A stretch of 64,000 bases of DNA from Argyresthia goedartella. Its lineage: Eukaryota > Arthropoda > Insecta > Lepidoptera > Argyresthiidae. The translations under genes and the position numbers were made by a program. Location of the stretch: positions 8,521,501 through 8,585,500 of the forward strand of contig OX463809.1 of NCBI GenBank assembly GCA_949825045.1, given 5' to 3'. Shown one piece after another: positions 13,501 to 25,500 of the stretch. A model generated the notes under the pieces. The model was not told where the DNA came from. It worked only from the letters and a program-made list of their open reading frames with translations, and made no database searches. The first letter of the stretch is position 1; the number at the start of each line of letters is the position of its first letter.

Positions 13501-16500
13501 CCCCCGATATCCCAGCTTTCTGGGATCTAATATATAAGTATACTAAGTATATAATATAATACTAAGTATTGTTTATTTATAATATTTATTTATATAAGGT
13601 ATTTATGTTCTTCTATATGTAGTATATTTAGTAGTTTAGTAAAAACTCTTATCTATGTTATTTACTTGTAATTCTGCGCAAGGGTCTACCTGTCAGTGCT
13701 ATGAAACTTTATCCTTATTATCTTGGGTTTGCTGGAAGAAATCTCTTGTTAGAGATAAGCTTGCCTTTGTAAATGTATTTTCTGTAAGTTTGTAATGTGA
13801 ATTTTCATGTGCAATTAAAATATACAAAAATTGACCCGATCAGCTGATCACAAGTTACTATTGGTACTATCATACCCAAAAATATGGTCACCTGCATATT
13901 TGTCGCTCACACGCATGCCGCTGTCTCATGCGGCTGACCCGGCTCTTTGACTCCCGCACGAAAAACCGCCAACGGAGGAAGCACGGGAAGCGGTCAATAA
14001 CATGACGAGCGGCATGAGAAGTGAGTGTTTACATTATGCTCCTGCTCACTTCCCTGCCCCATTCTCTGCCCACTTCGGTGTAATGTAAATGTGGTATTAC
14101 ATCTTTAACCAAGCAAACTACGCCGCAGGTCGGCAAGCTCCTCCGCGCCATCGAGCGACGCGGCGTCACCGTGCGCATCCGGCGCGGCGGCGGCGGGGCC
14201 GGGGGCGGCGGCGGCGGCGCGGAGCCCCGGCGCTCGAGGGGCAACTTCTCCTTCCGCCGGGTCAGCGAGGTCATGGAGGGCGTGCGGCTGCAGGGCATGC
14301 GCGCGGCCGGCTCCAAGACTAGTCTGCAGGTAACTAAACTGCATTTCAGAGAGTAACCAGTGTTGCTAGCTTTAAAAAAATGATAAAGGCCTTTTTATGA
14401 TGCTATTTCCTATAATGCCTTGGTTTTCTGAAAAAAAACTGTTTTTAGAGATAAGCTCGCCTTTATACATGCATATATTTTTTAATCTAACTACTGTAAT
14501 ATATGTGGGCATAAATTACTAATCGTCATCCTCACAGGACCACGAAGGATCACCAGCCAAGACGTCCGAGTCGCAAAACGACAGCGACGCCCAGTCCAAG
14601 AAAGCCGAGCCCGTCCGCCAACTGTCCAAGCCCGACACCGCCCCCGCTACACCCCCTTCTATAAACAACCCCGGCCTGCGCAAACGACGCTGCTCCGTAG
14701 AGAACAAATCATCAGATAGCTCCGCCGGCAGTACCCCTCCAGCCTCCGGCGACAGCACCCCCCTCAAGCAAGCCAGGAAACCTGACCAGAATATACCCAT
14801 CATCAGAACAGATTCCTCCGAATGCAAGGAACCGCTCGACGAAGAGGAACCCTTTGAAACTGGCGGCCCAAGGCAGACCGAACACGTCGAGATATGCCAA
14901 ATGTTCTGGACCAAAAGTGTGCCCATGAAACCTATCATTGCCATTGACGAGAAAACGGAATTCAAACTAAACGAAAACCACAAATATCTGAACATTAACG
15001 TGTGGGGTACCATACCGGGGGAAAAGGAAGAGGTGTTGTTGGGGTATCTGAATATACCGCTGGAGGTATTGCTCAGTGAATGCCATGATTCAACGGTGCC
15101 GCAGCACACGAAGAGATACCAGTTTTTACCGCCTGATGTTGACATCAAGTTTGGGTAAATACCTACAGATTTCAGGCGGCTAATTCCATAAATCCCCTGC
15201 GACTTTCCCCTGCGAAAGGGATTTGTGGACTTTTTGAAAAAAAATGTCCTTAAATCCCCTTCCGGCGTTACAACGAGGCGATTATGTGCCTACCTGTGTA
15301 TAAAAATAAAGACTGATTATCTAATTAGTTCTTTTAATTCGACTTAAAAAAGAAAACCATGTAAATAAATGAAAAATAAATCCCCTTTTCTCGGAGTTGT
15401 AACGCGGGAAGGGGATTTGAGGCCAAAAATGACAAAAAGTTAACAAATCCCCTTCGCATGGGATAGTCACAGGGGATTTGTGGAATTAGCCATTTCAGGC
15501 CACTTTAATAGCATCTTCACTCAGGATGTTTGAGCAGCTCCCGCTCCGCTCTGGATTCAATAGTCACTCATGCGAGATAGTCACTCACTATAAGCGGGAG
15601 ACCGTGACTGAGTTTCCACCAGACTTGAGTTGTCGCTTTTGCATCCGGACTTTGTCTTTGATATCTTAAATCAACTTTATCAGGAAACGTTATCATGGGC
15701 CCTAAACGTTTTCATCTGCCCCACAGTCGCTCGTCCCTCTCCCCGCACCCCGGCTTCGAGCCCTGCCTCTGCTTCGGCGATGCGCTGCTCCGCTGGGAGT
15801 GGCGCCCTCTCCCCGCGCCCCGCGCCGCACCAGGCCCGCCCGGCCCACCCGGCGCGCCCGGCCCGCCTGAGCGAGCCAGGCGGCAGAGGGCGGACCACGA
15901 CTTTGTGAGGACACACTTCCATCGGTCCACGCAGTGCGATTTTTGTAATAAGAAGGTTAGTGGTGGCACTTTTAGTTGATAGGTTAGTTAGATAGCGCTT
16001 CTAGAATTTTCTCTATTCTGTCTGTATAATGGGGAAGTGCACTGGCATAGTTCCCGGCATAGAGGGCGGTAATTCGATTCTGTGAATTAATCTTGATGGA
16101 CGTGGAACAAACTCATGGCGCCTTCAATCTGTCATGGGCCCTAGCGCTATTTTGTATGCAATTGAGTATATACAAGGTGACATTTAATAAGCTGACCATA
16201 TTTTGGGGATTGATATCACCTATCATTGTGAATAACTTTCCTAAAGAAACATAAGGTCGCAAATGAAAAATATTTTTCGCCCCTTAGTACATTGACCCCC
16301 GATCAGCTGATTACAAGTTACTAAGGGAGACCCAAAAATTTGTTCATAATAATGGGTGCTATCATTCCCCAAAATATGGTCAGCTAATTAAATGTCACCT
16401 TGTATATGTTGTTGTGTCGTCTGTCTCGATCTCATCAATCACACTCACACTGCTCCCTTAACCAAACCTCTCCAACCTTCTTTCGCTGACACACCTACTT

Positions 16501-19500
16501 ACAAATACACGCCACACATAAATTGTTCATCCTCCAACTCCTCAAATGTTTTAATAGAGTATCGAACCTTTAAGAGTCCTGATTCCTGAAATACGGATGA
16601 AAACCTAGCTTAGGGGTCAAGGATGATGATATTATGTAACTACATATGTTTGGGTCATTTTTTTTTTAATGTTAAAAGATACCTCAAAGCTCCAGCTAAA
16701 CAGCTTGGTGCAAGCGGGTCTTACGAGTAACTGAGAAACAAAAACGTATTCTGTGCAAGTTCGTACGAGGGATGCTATAAACCTAATCGATGTTCACCAG
16801 ATATGGCTGAAAGACGCGTTCCAGTGCCGCAACTGTGGGCTGTGTTGCCACAAGAAGTGCGTCACCAAGTGCCAGGAATTCTCGCCTTGCGTGCCCACAG
16901 ACAGAGACAGGGGTGAGTAATAGTACATTACTTCAGAGGGAAGAAAGTGACAGTTCCATACCGAGATTATGGCATTTGCGCCACGAGCTTGCGAGGGGCG
17001 CAAACCATTTGAGGTATGGAACTGTACTTTATCCTGAGGTATGTATAGTGCTTTTTATTACACCTACGAGGAAAATTATAGACATAAATGCATAGAAATT
17101 TTCATAAGTACTGTTGTATCTGAATTTAGATTTTTCCGGCAACAGAATATCAACAACTTCTTGGGCGGTCTCTAATAGTTCTGGCGGTGTGTTAGGGATA
17201 ACATCATCACTGTCGCTCGAAGTATCCATATTTTACAAAAAACACAAAGATAAATGCTAAATCAATCGAAGTTTTTGCGAAAATGCGCGGGCTTTTCCTT
17301 TTTTTATTCGCCCGTTTCTGGAGTAGGCTAAGATTATAAGGTCATGCAGCCACTTCTTCCGTGATTCCGCGCGTTTTATATACAAAAATAATTTCGTTTT
17401 TAATTTTCTGTATGCACCAAGGAGGTTGGTAACTGGTAAAAAAAAAACTGTATGTGGCCAGTAACAATTTACTTGAAATTTAATTAGTAGACAGTTAAAG
17501 TCTCTTTGCAGTATGACTGCTGACAAATTAAAAAAAAAAACCGGGTATGTAATGGAATTTCATACATACTTCCCACCCTTGGGTCGGAAGGATTTTCATA
17601 CAAACTTCCATACCTTGGGATGAAAGGATTTGAAGGGCGGGATAAAGGCGTTTCTTCCCTCTAATTGGTATAATTAGTATGTATTTTCAGAGCAGGTGTG
17701 ATATAAAGTATATTTGCTTGAACAGCAGAAACTTCCCTTCCCTGTCTGAACAACTCGCCGCAACTCACACATTTTTAATTTATTATTAATTTATTGTATT
17801 ATTTATTGATTTTTTTATTTTTCAGTTTATTCACACAGCACATATTATTTCAGCCTTGTATATACACACCGATCATAGTTTATTTAAATATAAGTAATAT
17901 TATGTAAGTATTGTACGCACACTATACGGCAATTGTGGCACGTGCGGTCACTACCTGGCACTAACTGAAAATCAGCGCTGAGGGCCTCCACCCCCAGCAC
18001 AATGCTGAGTTAGTGCCTTTTGCACAGCAAGGACACACCGTGACCCTAGCTAATAATTGTTTACAATTAGTTGTGTTTTTAGATTTTTAGTTTTGTTTAT
18101 TTTACTTTTTTGTTTTGTCCTACTGTAAGGTGTGTTTTTTGTGTGTAATAAATGTCTTTCTTTCTTTCTTTCTAAGTACCTCTCAAAAATATACAGACTT
18201 TATATACATGTCTAATATTAGATTACAGCAATCTGATGGTGTTGAAGCGACAAGGGTGTCGGTAAGAGGTCCGATGGTTGTGTTGGCTGTGGAAATTAGG
18301 TCCGTAAAAGGGAGAACTTCAAGCTCCAGGTTGTTACGCCTGGGTATCACTCACAGAACATTTACATTTAATAATAGGTTAGAAAGGCCCTATTCCATTT
18401 TTTGAACGGGAACCACCGTCGCCGCTCCAGCTGACTACTACTAAGATAAACAAATACGTGCAAGGGTTCACATGTGTGCGTGAGGCAACAATACGGGCTC
18501 GCGATTGGCTAAGCAACTCACACCAACGCAACTGTTACTGTCGTGCGTGTGTGCATAAAAGCAATTTATTTTTCATACACGTTAGGGATTGACTAACGAT
18601 AAACTTGTAACGTACTACCTCCTTGACCATATTGGCTACTGGCGGATTAGCCAGATAAAAACTAAAACTATAAAAATTCGGAAATTCGGGTCTGGAATCT
18701 CGTCTGGCAGCTGATTGTTTTTTTGAGGCAGACATTGTTTGAGCTCTGAAACGTGAGGTTGTATCTTCTGCATCAATAATTTTTAAGTCACGCCTTTAGT
18801 TGCGGCGATGGGCTAGTCCCTTTAGTACTGTAATGGAGCTGAATGTTTAGTTGCTGTAAAGTGCAGTAGTTGATGTGAAACTTCCCTACTATCCCCAATC
18901 CATGGGGTTCCACGCCGAGGAGTAATATCCTCCTGGCGCTAACGGAGCTCTGAATCGGTTCCACGCCGAGGAGTAATATCCTTCTGGCGCTAACCGCATA
19001 ATCACTTGTTGACGTCTGGAGAAGTGGACCAGTTGGATTGAGTCTACCAAGGAGCTGAAATCTACAAGTTCCCGGCGAGTCCCTATCCAGCGTTTCAACT
19101 ATATCACCAATAATCGACTCACGACCCTGTGATTAATAAATGTATCTTGAGCCTGCCAACAATCTCTTTTGGTCAGGTTAGAGAACCACTGTTTCAATGG
19201 CGCCCGGATTAAGGGAATATTGGTGATAGAGTTTTATGTCTGGTCAGAGTAGTTAGGCCATAAGAGCGCCGTAGAACGCTAGATTTCTTTCGTAGCTTGT
19301 ATATTTTGTTGTTTATTTTTGTCTGACAGGAGTATATTTGATCGTTTATCTGGGTACCTACCTCATTTCTACATTATTTATGGTCGCAGTCTGACGGCTG
19401 TTGTCATATTATAATTGTTGATAAATATTTTCCTCCAAATTCTCAGTACGAAAAATAAATTAATAAATTGTGAAGATTTTAGTAGGGAAACTTTTCGGAC

Positions 19501-22500
19501 TATTAAATAATAAATAAGGTTAGTGTTTAACGGCCGATTTCTCGTACATTTAATCTGTTGTTGACAGTCCTTTATCAATTTCAGCTGTCAAAACGGTAGA
19601 TCAATGGCTTGATTTTGTACCAGAAACCGGGCGTTAGTCGTGTACTCTGCTTACTTTCATGTAAACTTGTACAGTTTACTAGATAGGTAGTAAACATGAC
19701 GTTTCCTATAAATTTCTGTACTTGTACCGAGCGATCTGTGTCCGTCTGAGAGCACCTTCTGTCTGAAGATAGGCTGCGACAGCGTTCTGTCTTATTCAAT
19801 AGTAGTTAGCGATTCCTTGTAATAAGTATTTTGACCCTTGTATTCTAAAAACCATCTATATCTACAGCTATGTAAAAGTTCTTTATTGTGTAACGTTACT
19901 CTGCAATGTCTGTTACTTTAGCTTATGGCCTCTTGAACTATAATTCTCTACTTTTTTACTCTTTGTTGTAGAATAGATATTCTACTCTATTATTATTTTC
20001 TGTACCCACTAACGGTGCAGGAAATCTTGAACACTTGAGGGAGCTGCCCCTCATGGTGTTATTCTGCGTTACGATAGTAGCTAAGCTATCGGGGCGTTTA
20101 TGTACTAAGGTTCTTATTTTAGTTCAAGGGATCTTGCTTATTTTTCAACTTCTGACAGTTAGTCTGGGTGTGCATTTGGCTATAATAATGGCACCCTGTG
20201 TGTAAGGCTGTGTTTACACGATGTTAGTGTGAACTCTTGTATGAACTTAGTATGAATTCTGATGTCTGATTGTTGGTTCGAATGTGTGATGTTTGTATGT
20301 AGTTGAGCTAGACTGTTAGTTATATATTTCTCTGACATTGTAGATGACGAGCTTTAGAGAATTTTATCTTAAGTAGTTAATTTGGTAAGTTAGTTTAGTT
20401 TAGTTAGTATCTTAGCGGATTTTATCAGGTAAAATCCTACCCAAACAAGACGGGTATGTAACGTACTACCTCCTTGACCATATTGGCTACTGGCGGATTA
20501 GCCAGATAAAAACTAAAACTATAAAAATTCGGAAATTCGGGTCTGGAATCTCGTCTGGCAGCTGATTGTTTTTTTGAGGCAGACATTGTTTGAGCTCTGA
20601 AACGTGAGGTTGTATCTTCTGCATCAATAATTTTTAAGTCACGCCTTTAGTTGCGGCGATGGGCTAGTCCCTTTAGTACTGTAATGGAGCTGAATGTTTA
20701 GTTGCTGTAAAGTGCAGTAGTTGATGTGAAACTTCCCTACTATCCCCAATCCATGGGGTTCCACGCCGAGGAGTAATATCCTCCTGGCGCTAACGGAGCT
20801 CTGAATCGGTTCCACGCCGAGGAGTAATATCCTTCTGGCGCTAACCGCATAATCACTTGTTGACGTCTGGAGAAGTGGACCAGTTGGATTGAGTCTACCA
20901 AAGAGCTGAAGTCTACAAATTCCCGGCGAGTCCCTATCCAGCGTTTCAACTATATCACCAATATTCGACTCACGACCCTGTGATTAATAAATGTATCTTG
21001 AGCCTGCCAATAATCTCTTTTGGTCAGGTTAGAGTCCACTGTTTCAAACTTTTATCGATGTTTATATTTTTATTATCGATGTTAATTTTGATAACATAAT
21101 GTAATATGTATTTTACTCAAATTGCTTATAATTTCGTCAAAAACTATCGGCAAAAACAAGGGACTAAGTTCTAAGACTAAGAAATAGAAATCGACATAAG
21201 AATCGAATCGAATAGGACATTATTCTGAAACACGGGAATAGTCGTGTTTATAATTTTCAAAATTTGAGTCATGGACGGTAATTTATTTATTTATTTATTT
21301 ATTTATTTTATTTGGGACATCAACAGCACATTACAGTAAAAATATAACAATACAAAACAGTACAGTGAAGCAGGCCAATAACAGATGTCCACCGATATAC
21401 AAATATATATAAGTTTAGGAACTAAAACGTTTGCAATTTATAAGGTTAAAGGTTTAAACATGTATTTATATAATGATAGTGAAAGCACGAACAATGTATA
21501 AATTTGGTTATTGAGGAGAAACAAAACAAAATATAATTAAGTAAGATTAGAATTAGAGTGTTGGACGAGTGTGATGTGTGATATGTGGAGTGTATGTGAT
21601 GGTGTATTGGAGAAAGATAGTGAGATATGTAGCCCTAGTGATTTTGAATGTTGAGGAAGGGGAGGAGGGGAGGGAAAGGGATGGGGATTATAATATTAAG
21701 TGCTTGAGTGACTGAGTAACTTCATAGTTCGACTCTTGAATGTGTTCCTTGTACAATCAAATGGGTCAATAGAACTGAACCGTTTATTGTATAAGTTTAG
21801 GATACGAAGTAAAGGGGAGTTTTGGGCGTATTTAGTATTAACGTTGGGTGTGTGGAACATTAAGTTTACCGAGTGGCGCGTGCGTGTGGTGGCAGCGCGA
21901 TAGCCAACCAATTCGACAAGGGTGGTACTATCAATACGACCGCTGAGAATGTCGTGCAGGACAGACATATCGAGAGCCATTCTACGATTATTAAGATCCA
22001 TCACATGATGATATTTACAGGAGGTAAGGTAGTCGCAGTTTTTACGTTTAGTTCGGTAGTCCAAATAACGGACAAATTTTCTCTGGATACCCTCCAATCG
22101 ATCTTTGTGTGTAATGTATTGTGGGCACCAAACAGCGCTGGCGTATTCCAAAATACTACGCACGTAGGCAAAATAGAGGACCCTTATGCATGTAATATCA
22201 TTGAACGCAGCACACGTACGAAATATAAATCCCAGATTTCTGTAGGCGCGGTTGGCGATGTCGTCTATGTGTTGATCGAAAGTAAGTTTAGCGTCGAGGG
22301 TCACGCCCAAGTCGCGGACAGTGTTAACGCGTGCTATTACTTGATCCTTAAAGCAGTATGTATGGACAATTGGGTTTGGACTGCGAGTGAAGGAGATCTG
22401 AAGGCACTTGGAGATGTTGACATTAATGCGATTGTTGAAGTAATACTCAGAGAGCCGGTCCAGATCGTCCTGCAATCCAATGCAGTCATTAACGCTACGT

Positions 22501-25500
22501 ATTTTAGCAAATATCTTTTTGTCATCAGCATACATTATAAATTGGCAATTTTTAAATACTGTATATATATCGTATAGGTATGCATTATAAAATAACGGAC
22601 CCAGATGTGATCCTTGTGGAACACCAGAAGAAACGCTCACAAAATCTGACCTGAAACCACCAAGCACAACCGCTTGACATCTATTAGACACATAGGACGA
22701 GACCCACCTGTAAATATCTCCACGAAGACCCAACCTATAAAGCTTACGGAGCAGGATGACGTGGTCCACACGATCAAAAGCTTTTTCAAAGTCCGTGTAG
22801 ACCACGTCAACCTGCATCCTGCCATCCATTGCTCGGAGGACATAATGTACAAATTCTGCAAGATTCGAGACGGTAGAACGGCCCTTCAAAAAAAAAAATA
22901 TCGTAGGAAGTAAGGGACAGAACGGTGCGCTTTGATTAGCTCCCTTATTTCCTATGATATTACCATCCGCGACAAAAACCATACTTATTGAAACACGACT
23001 TGCATAAGAACGATTGGTAAAATTTAAAATTTCATCTGCAGTCGTACCTATATTAGTATATGTATTATTATTTTGAAATTATTTTATTTTTACCTTTTGA
23101 GGGAATTAACCACTCACGGACCGATGCCACGATTTCGGGGCATTTGGCCGTTATAGGTTTTGAATTTTATTTCCATGAAATAGAATTCAAAATCGCGATG
23201 CGTCAAATGTATGGCCGGTCCTGGAGTAATTAAAACTCATAACGTTTATCTCAATATTATTTATTGGCCTTGAAATAAAACATATTTATTAAGCAATTGC
23301 CTTTTCGTTTCTTTTGAAACGTATTCTTTCAGTAAAAAATGCACTCTTATATTAATATATTTTTCAATGACGGCTTTCATTAGATCTGTGATATGATTGC
23401 CAGTTGGGTACTCCCCAATCTGATGAAATGAGATGTCCTCAAATAATTTGGTGCCGACTAAACTATGTAGGATTATTGTGACCAAAAAATCTTTGTTAAA
23501 CTTTCTCGAATTATCTGTGTAATATCGGATTACCGATTCTGCTTTTTTGCAAATAGTAATGATATCATCCGACGGATACAAGAGACCGCCTTTATCTTTA
23601 CAAATGATGAATTTATGCTGTGAGGTACGCCAGCGAGATACCAGAGCACCTACACACACATCACATTTTTTTTTTTCATTAAAACGTGAACAACATTTCC
23701 CGCTATGTGACTAAGCACCTGTATACTGAAGCTAGACATGTTTTTGTAAAACTCAGCAAATTCTCGTTCTTCAGATCCATCGTCTTCATTGCCCTCTTCT
23801 AATTCATAAGTTGCATCTGTTGTCAAATTTATCATTTTAACAGCAGAAGAACAATTGAGGATCGACAAATTCCCCAATGCTGTACAGTTGCCATTGCCGT
23901 AGTCTTTTAGCTCCACATGTACCAACAGTTTTTTATACGCAGCTTTAAATTGTCGTGCTGTTGGATTGTTATTTGCACCACCATGACATCTTATGTTGCA
24001 GAATAGAAGTTCGAGATGATCTTGGCTGACTTTATAAAAAGGAAAGAATAAAAGTTCTTTCGTTTCTATTAGTGTCCTGTAAAAATGCTTGACGGCCTGT
24101 ACACAACCAAGAAAGCCCAAAAATCCGACTTTTCTTGGACTTTTTATCAACAACGTCCCATCTTGAGCTTTAAGGGTTGAAATATATTCAACCGCCTCAT
24201 CCAAATAGTCGAATATTGTTGGAGCATTCCACTCATATATAGCTTTCTTATAACCATACTGATTGAGGCTTCTAGAGTTAAAGATGTCAAACAAATTATT
24301 GATGATTCTTAAAAATTTTGTTGTGGCAGAACTATCTTGAAAATCCGACATATTTAACTTTTCTTCACAAAAGTCAACAGCATCAGCCACATTCAAACTA
24401 AACAGCTGGGTGGCCAGCTTCACTTTCATTTTTTGGTTCTGGAAGTGAATGTGACGATGTCGTAATTTGTTACGTAAATGGAACTTTTCCTTTTCTTGAA
24501 CTTTATTTAGTTCTTCCAGGTAAGCCCACTGTATTTTTTTGCCGTTTGCATCCACAAATGTTTGGGGTACCTGAAAAAGTATGAAACATTTTAAATAAAT
24601 GCTGTAAATTTTAATATTTAATTAAATTTTTGTATCATTATTGTTTATTAAAAATGGAATTTACCTGAAAAGCGTTTCGAATTAATTTTATCATATGTGA
24701 TGGATCCAATACTGACATCACTTCTTGTTTTGTGACGGAATGTTCAAATGTCATCTTGCCATTTTCAAAGGAGCAACCCAAATTTTTTATCATTGCTAAA
24801 TTAGATGCACAACCATCAAACGTGAGCGACACTATCTTTACTCCTGTATCATGAATCCTTTCCAAGCATTGTTTTACTAGATCAGAGCGTTGATCTCCAG
24901 TTACACCATCAACAAGGAAGTAGGCTACAGGCACTTTAAAATTGCAGTTTATTCCTGTTACTAAAAATACCAAAGCCTCTTTAGCTTCAGTTATGTGGTC
25001 ACTGCATTGTTTATTGCCAATTTCCACAAAACCATGCAACTTGTATCCATCCCACTCTATCCGGCGTCTAATTGCCATCTCATCCATTACAAGCCCCGCG
25101 ATAATAGGGTATTTGGTTGATTCCACTTTCAATTTCAGTGCTGCAAATGATTCAGATGTAAAGCCGGGTTCTCCTTCAATACTTGAGTACCACTTTCGCA
25201 ATGTACGTGTATGAGGCAGGCAAGTATCGAATGTGTTGCGAACATATTCGTACGCTTTCGGTGAATAATAATGTAGAGTCAATGCAAAACTCCGAATTGC
25301 TGGAGAGTATTGCTGTTTGCATTCTGTTCCTGATGTACTTTTAGTCATGTATCGAGCGAACAAATCTTCAACCTGAAAAAACAACAATGTAATGTGAACT
25401 CACCAAGTGCAAAATAAATTAAATGTTATGTGTACCTACTACCTATATTACTATTTTTGTTACGATTATTACAATACACCTAATCTGTGAAAAAAAATCT

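Larger units (their letters stand above)
18606..21046 (+). mobile_element. Non-autonomous LTR retrotransposon (2.44 kb, no ORF)
   Basis: Two LTRs of about 590 bp (18606-19196 and 20457-21046), both TG...CA bounded, are flanked by the 4-bp duplication AACT (18602-18605 and 21047-21050). A primer-binding-site-like TGGCGCCCGGATT starts two bases after the 5' LTR (19198). The internal 1.26 kb has no gag or pol. The size falls between typical TRIM and LARD elements. The LTRs differ at only a handful of positions, so insertion was fairly recent. Mobilisation must come from a related autonomous element, and the 4-bp duplication suggests a Gypsy-type partner (inference). Confidence 0.9.

Noticed and set aside
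14089..14356. Overlapping long frames on both strands over the GC-rich exon
   Set aside because: They follow from the Gly/Ala-coding GC repeat. Only the frame that joins the neighbouring PDZ exons in phase is kept.
15630..15979. Five open frames over the exon at 15727-15955
   Set aside because: The high GC content removes stops from all frames. Only one frame has the C1 finger residues and matching splice phases.
18889..19098. 69-codon minus-strand frame repeated at 20740-20949
   Set aside because: It is the same LTR sequence twice, containing an internal duplication. No evidence for a gene.
21873..22577. 234-codon + strand frame opposite the LINE RT
   Set aside because: Shadow of the minus-strand RT with no motif of its own.
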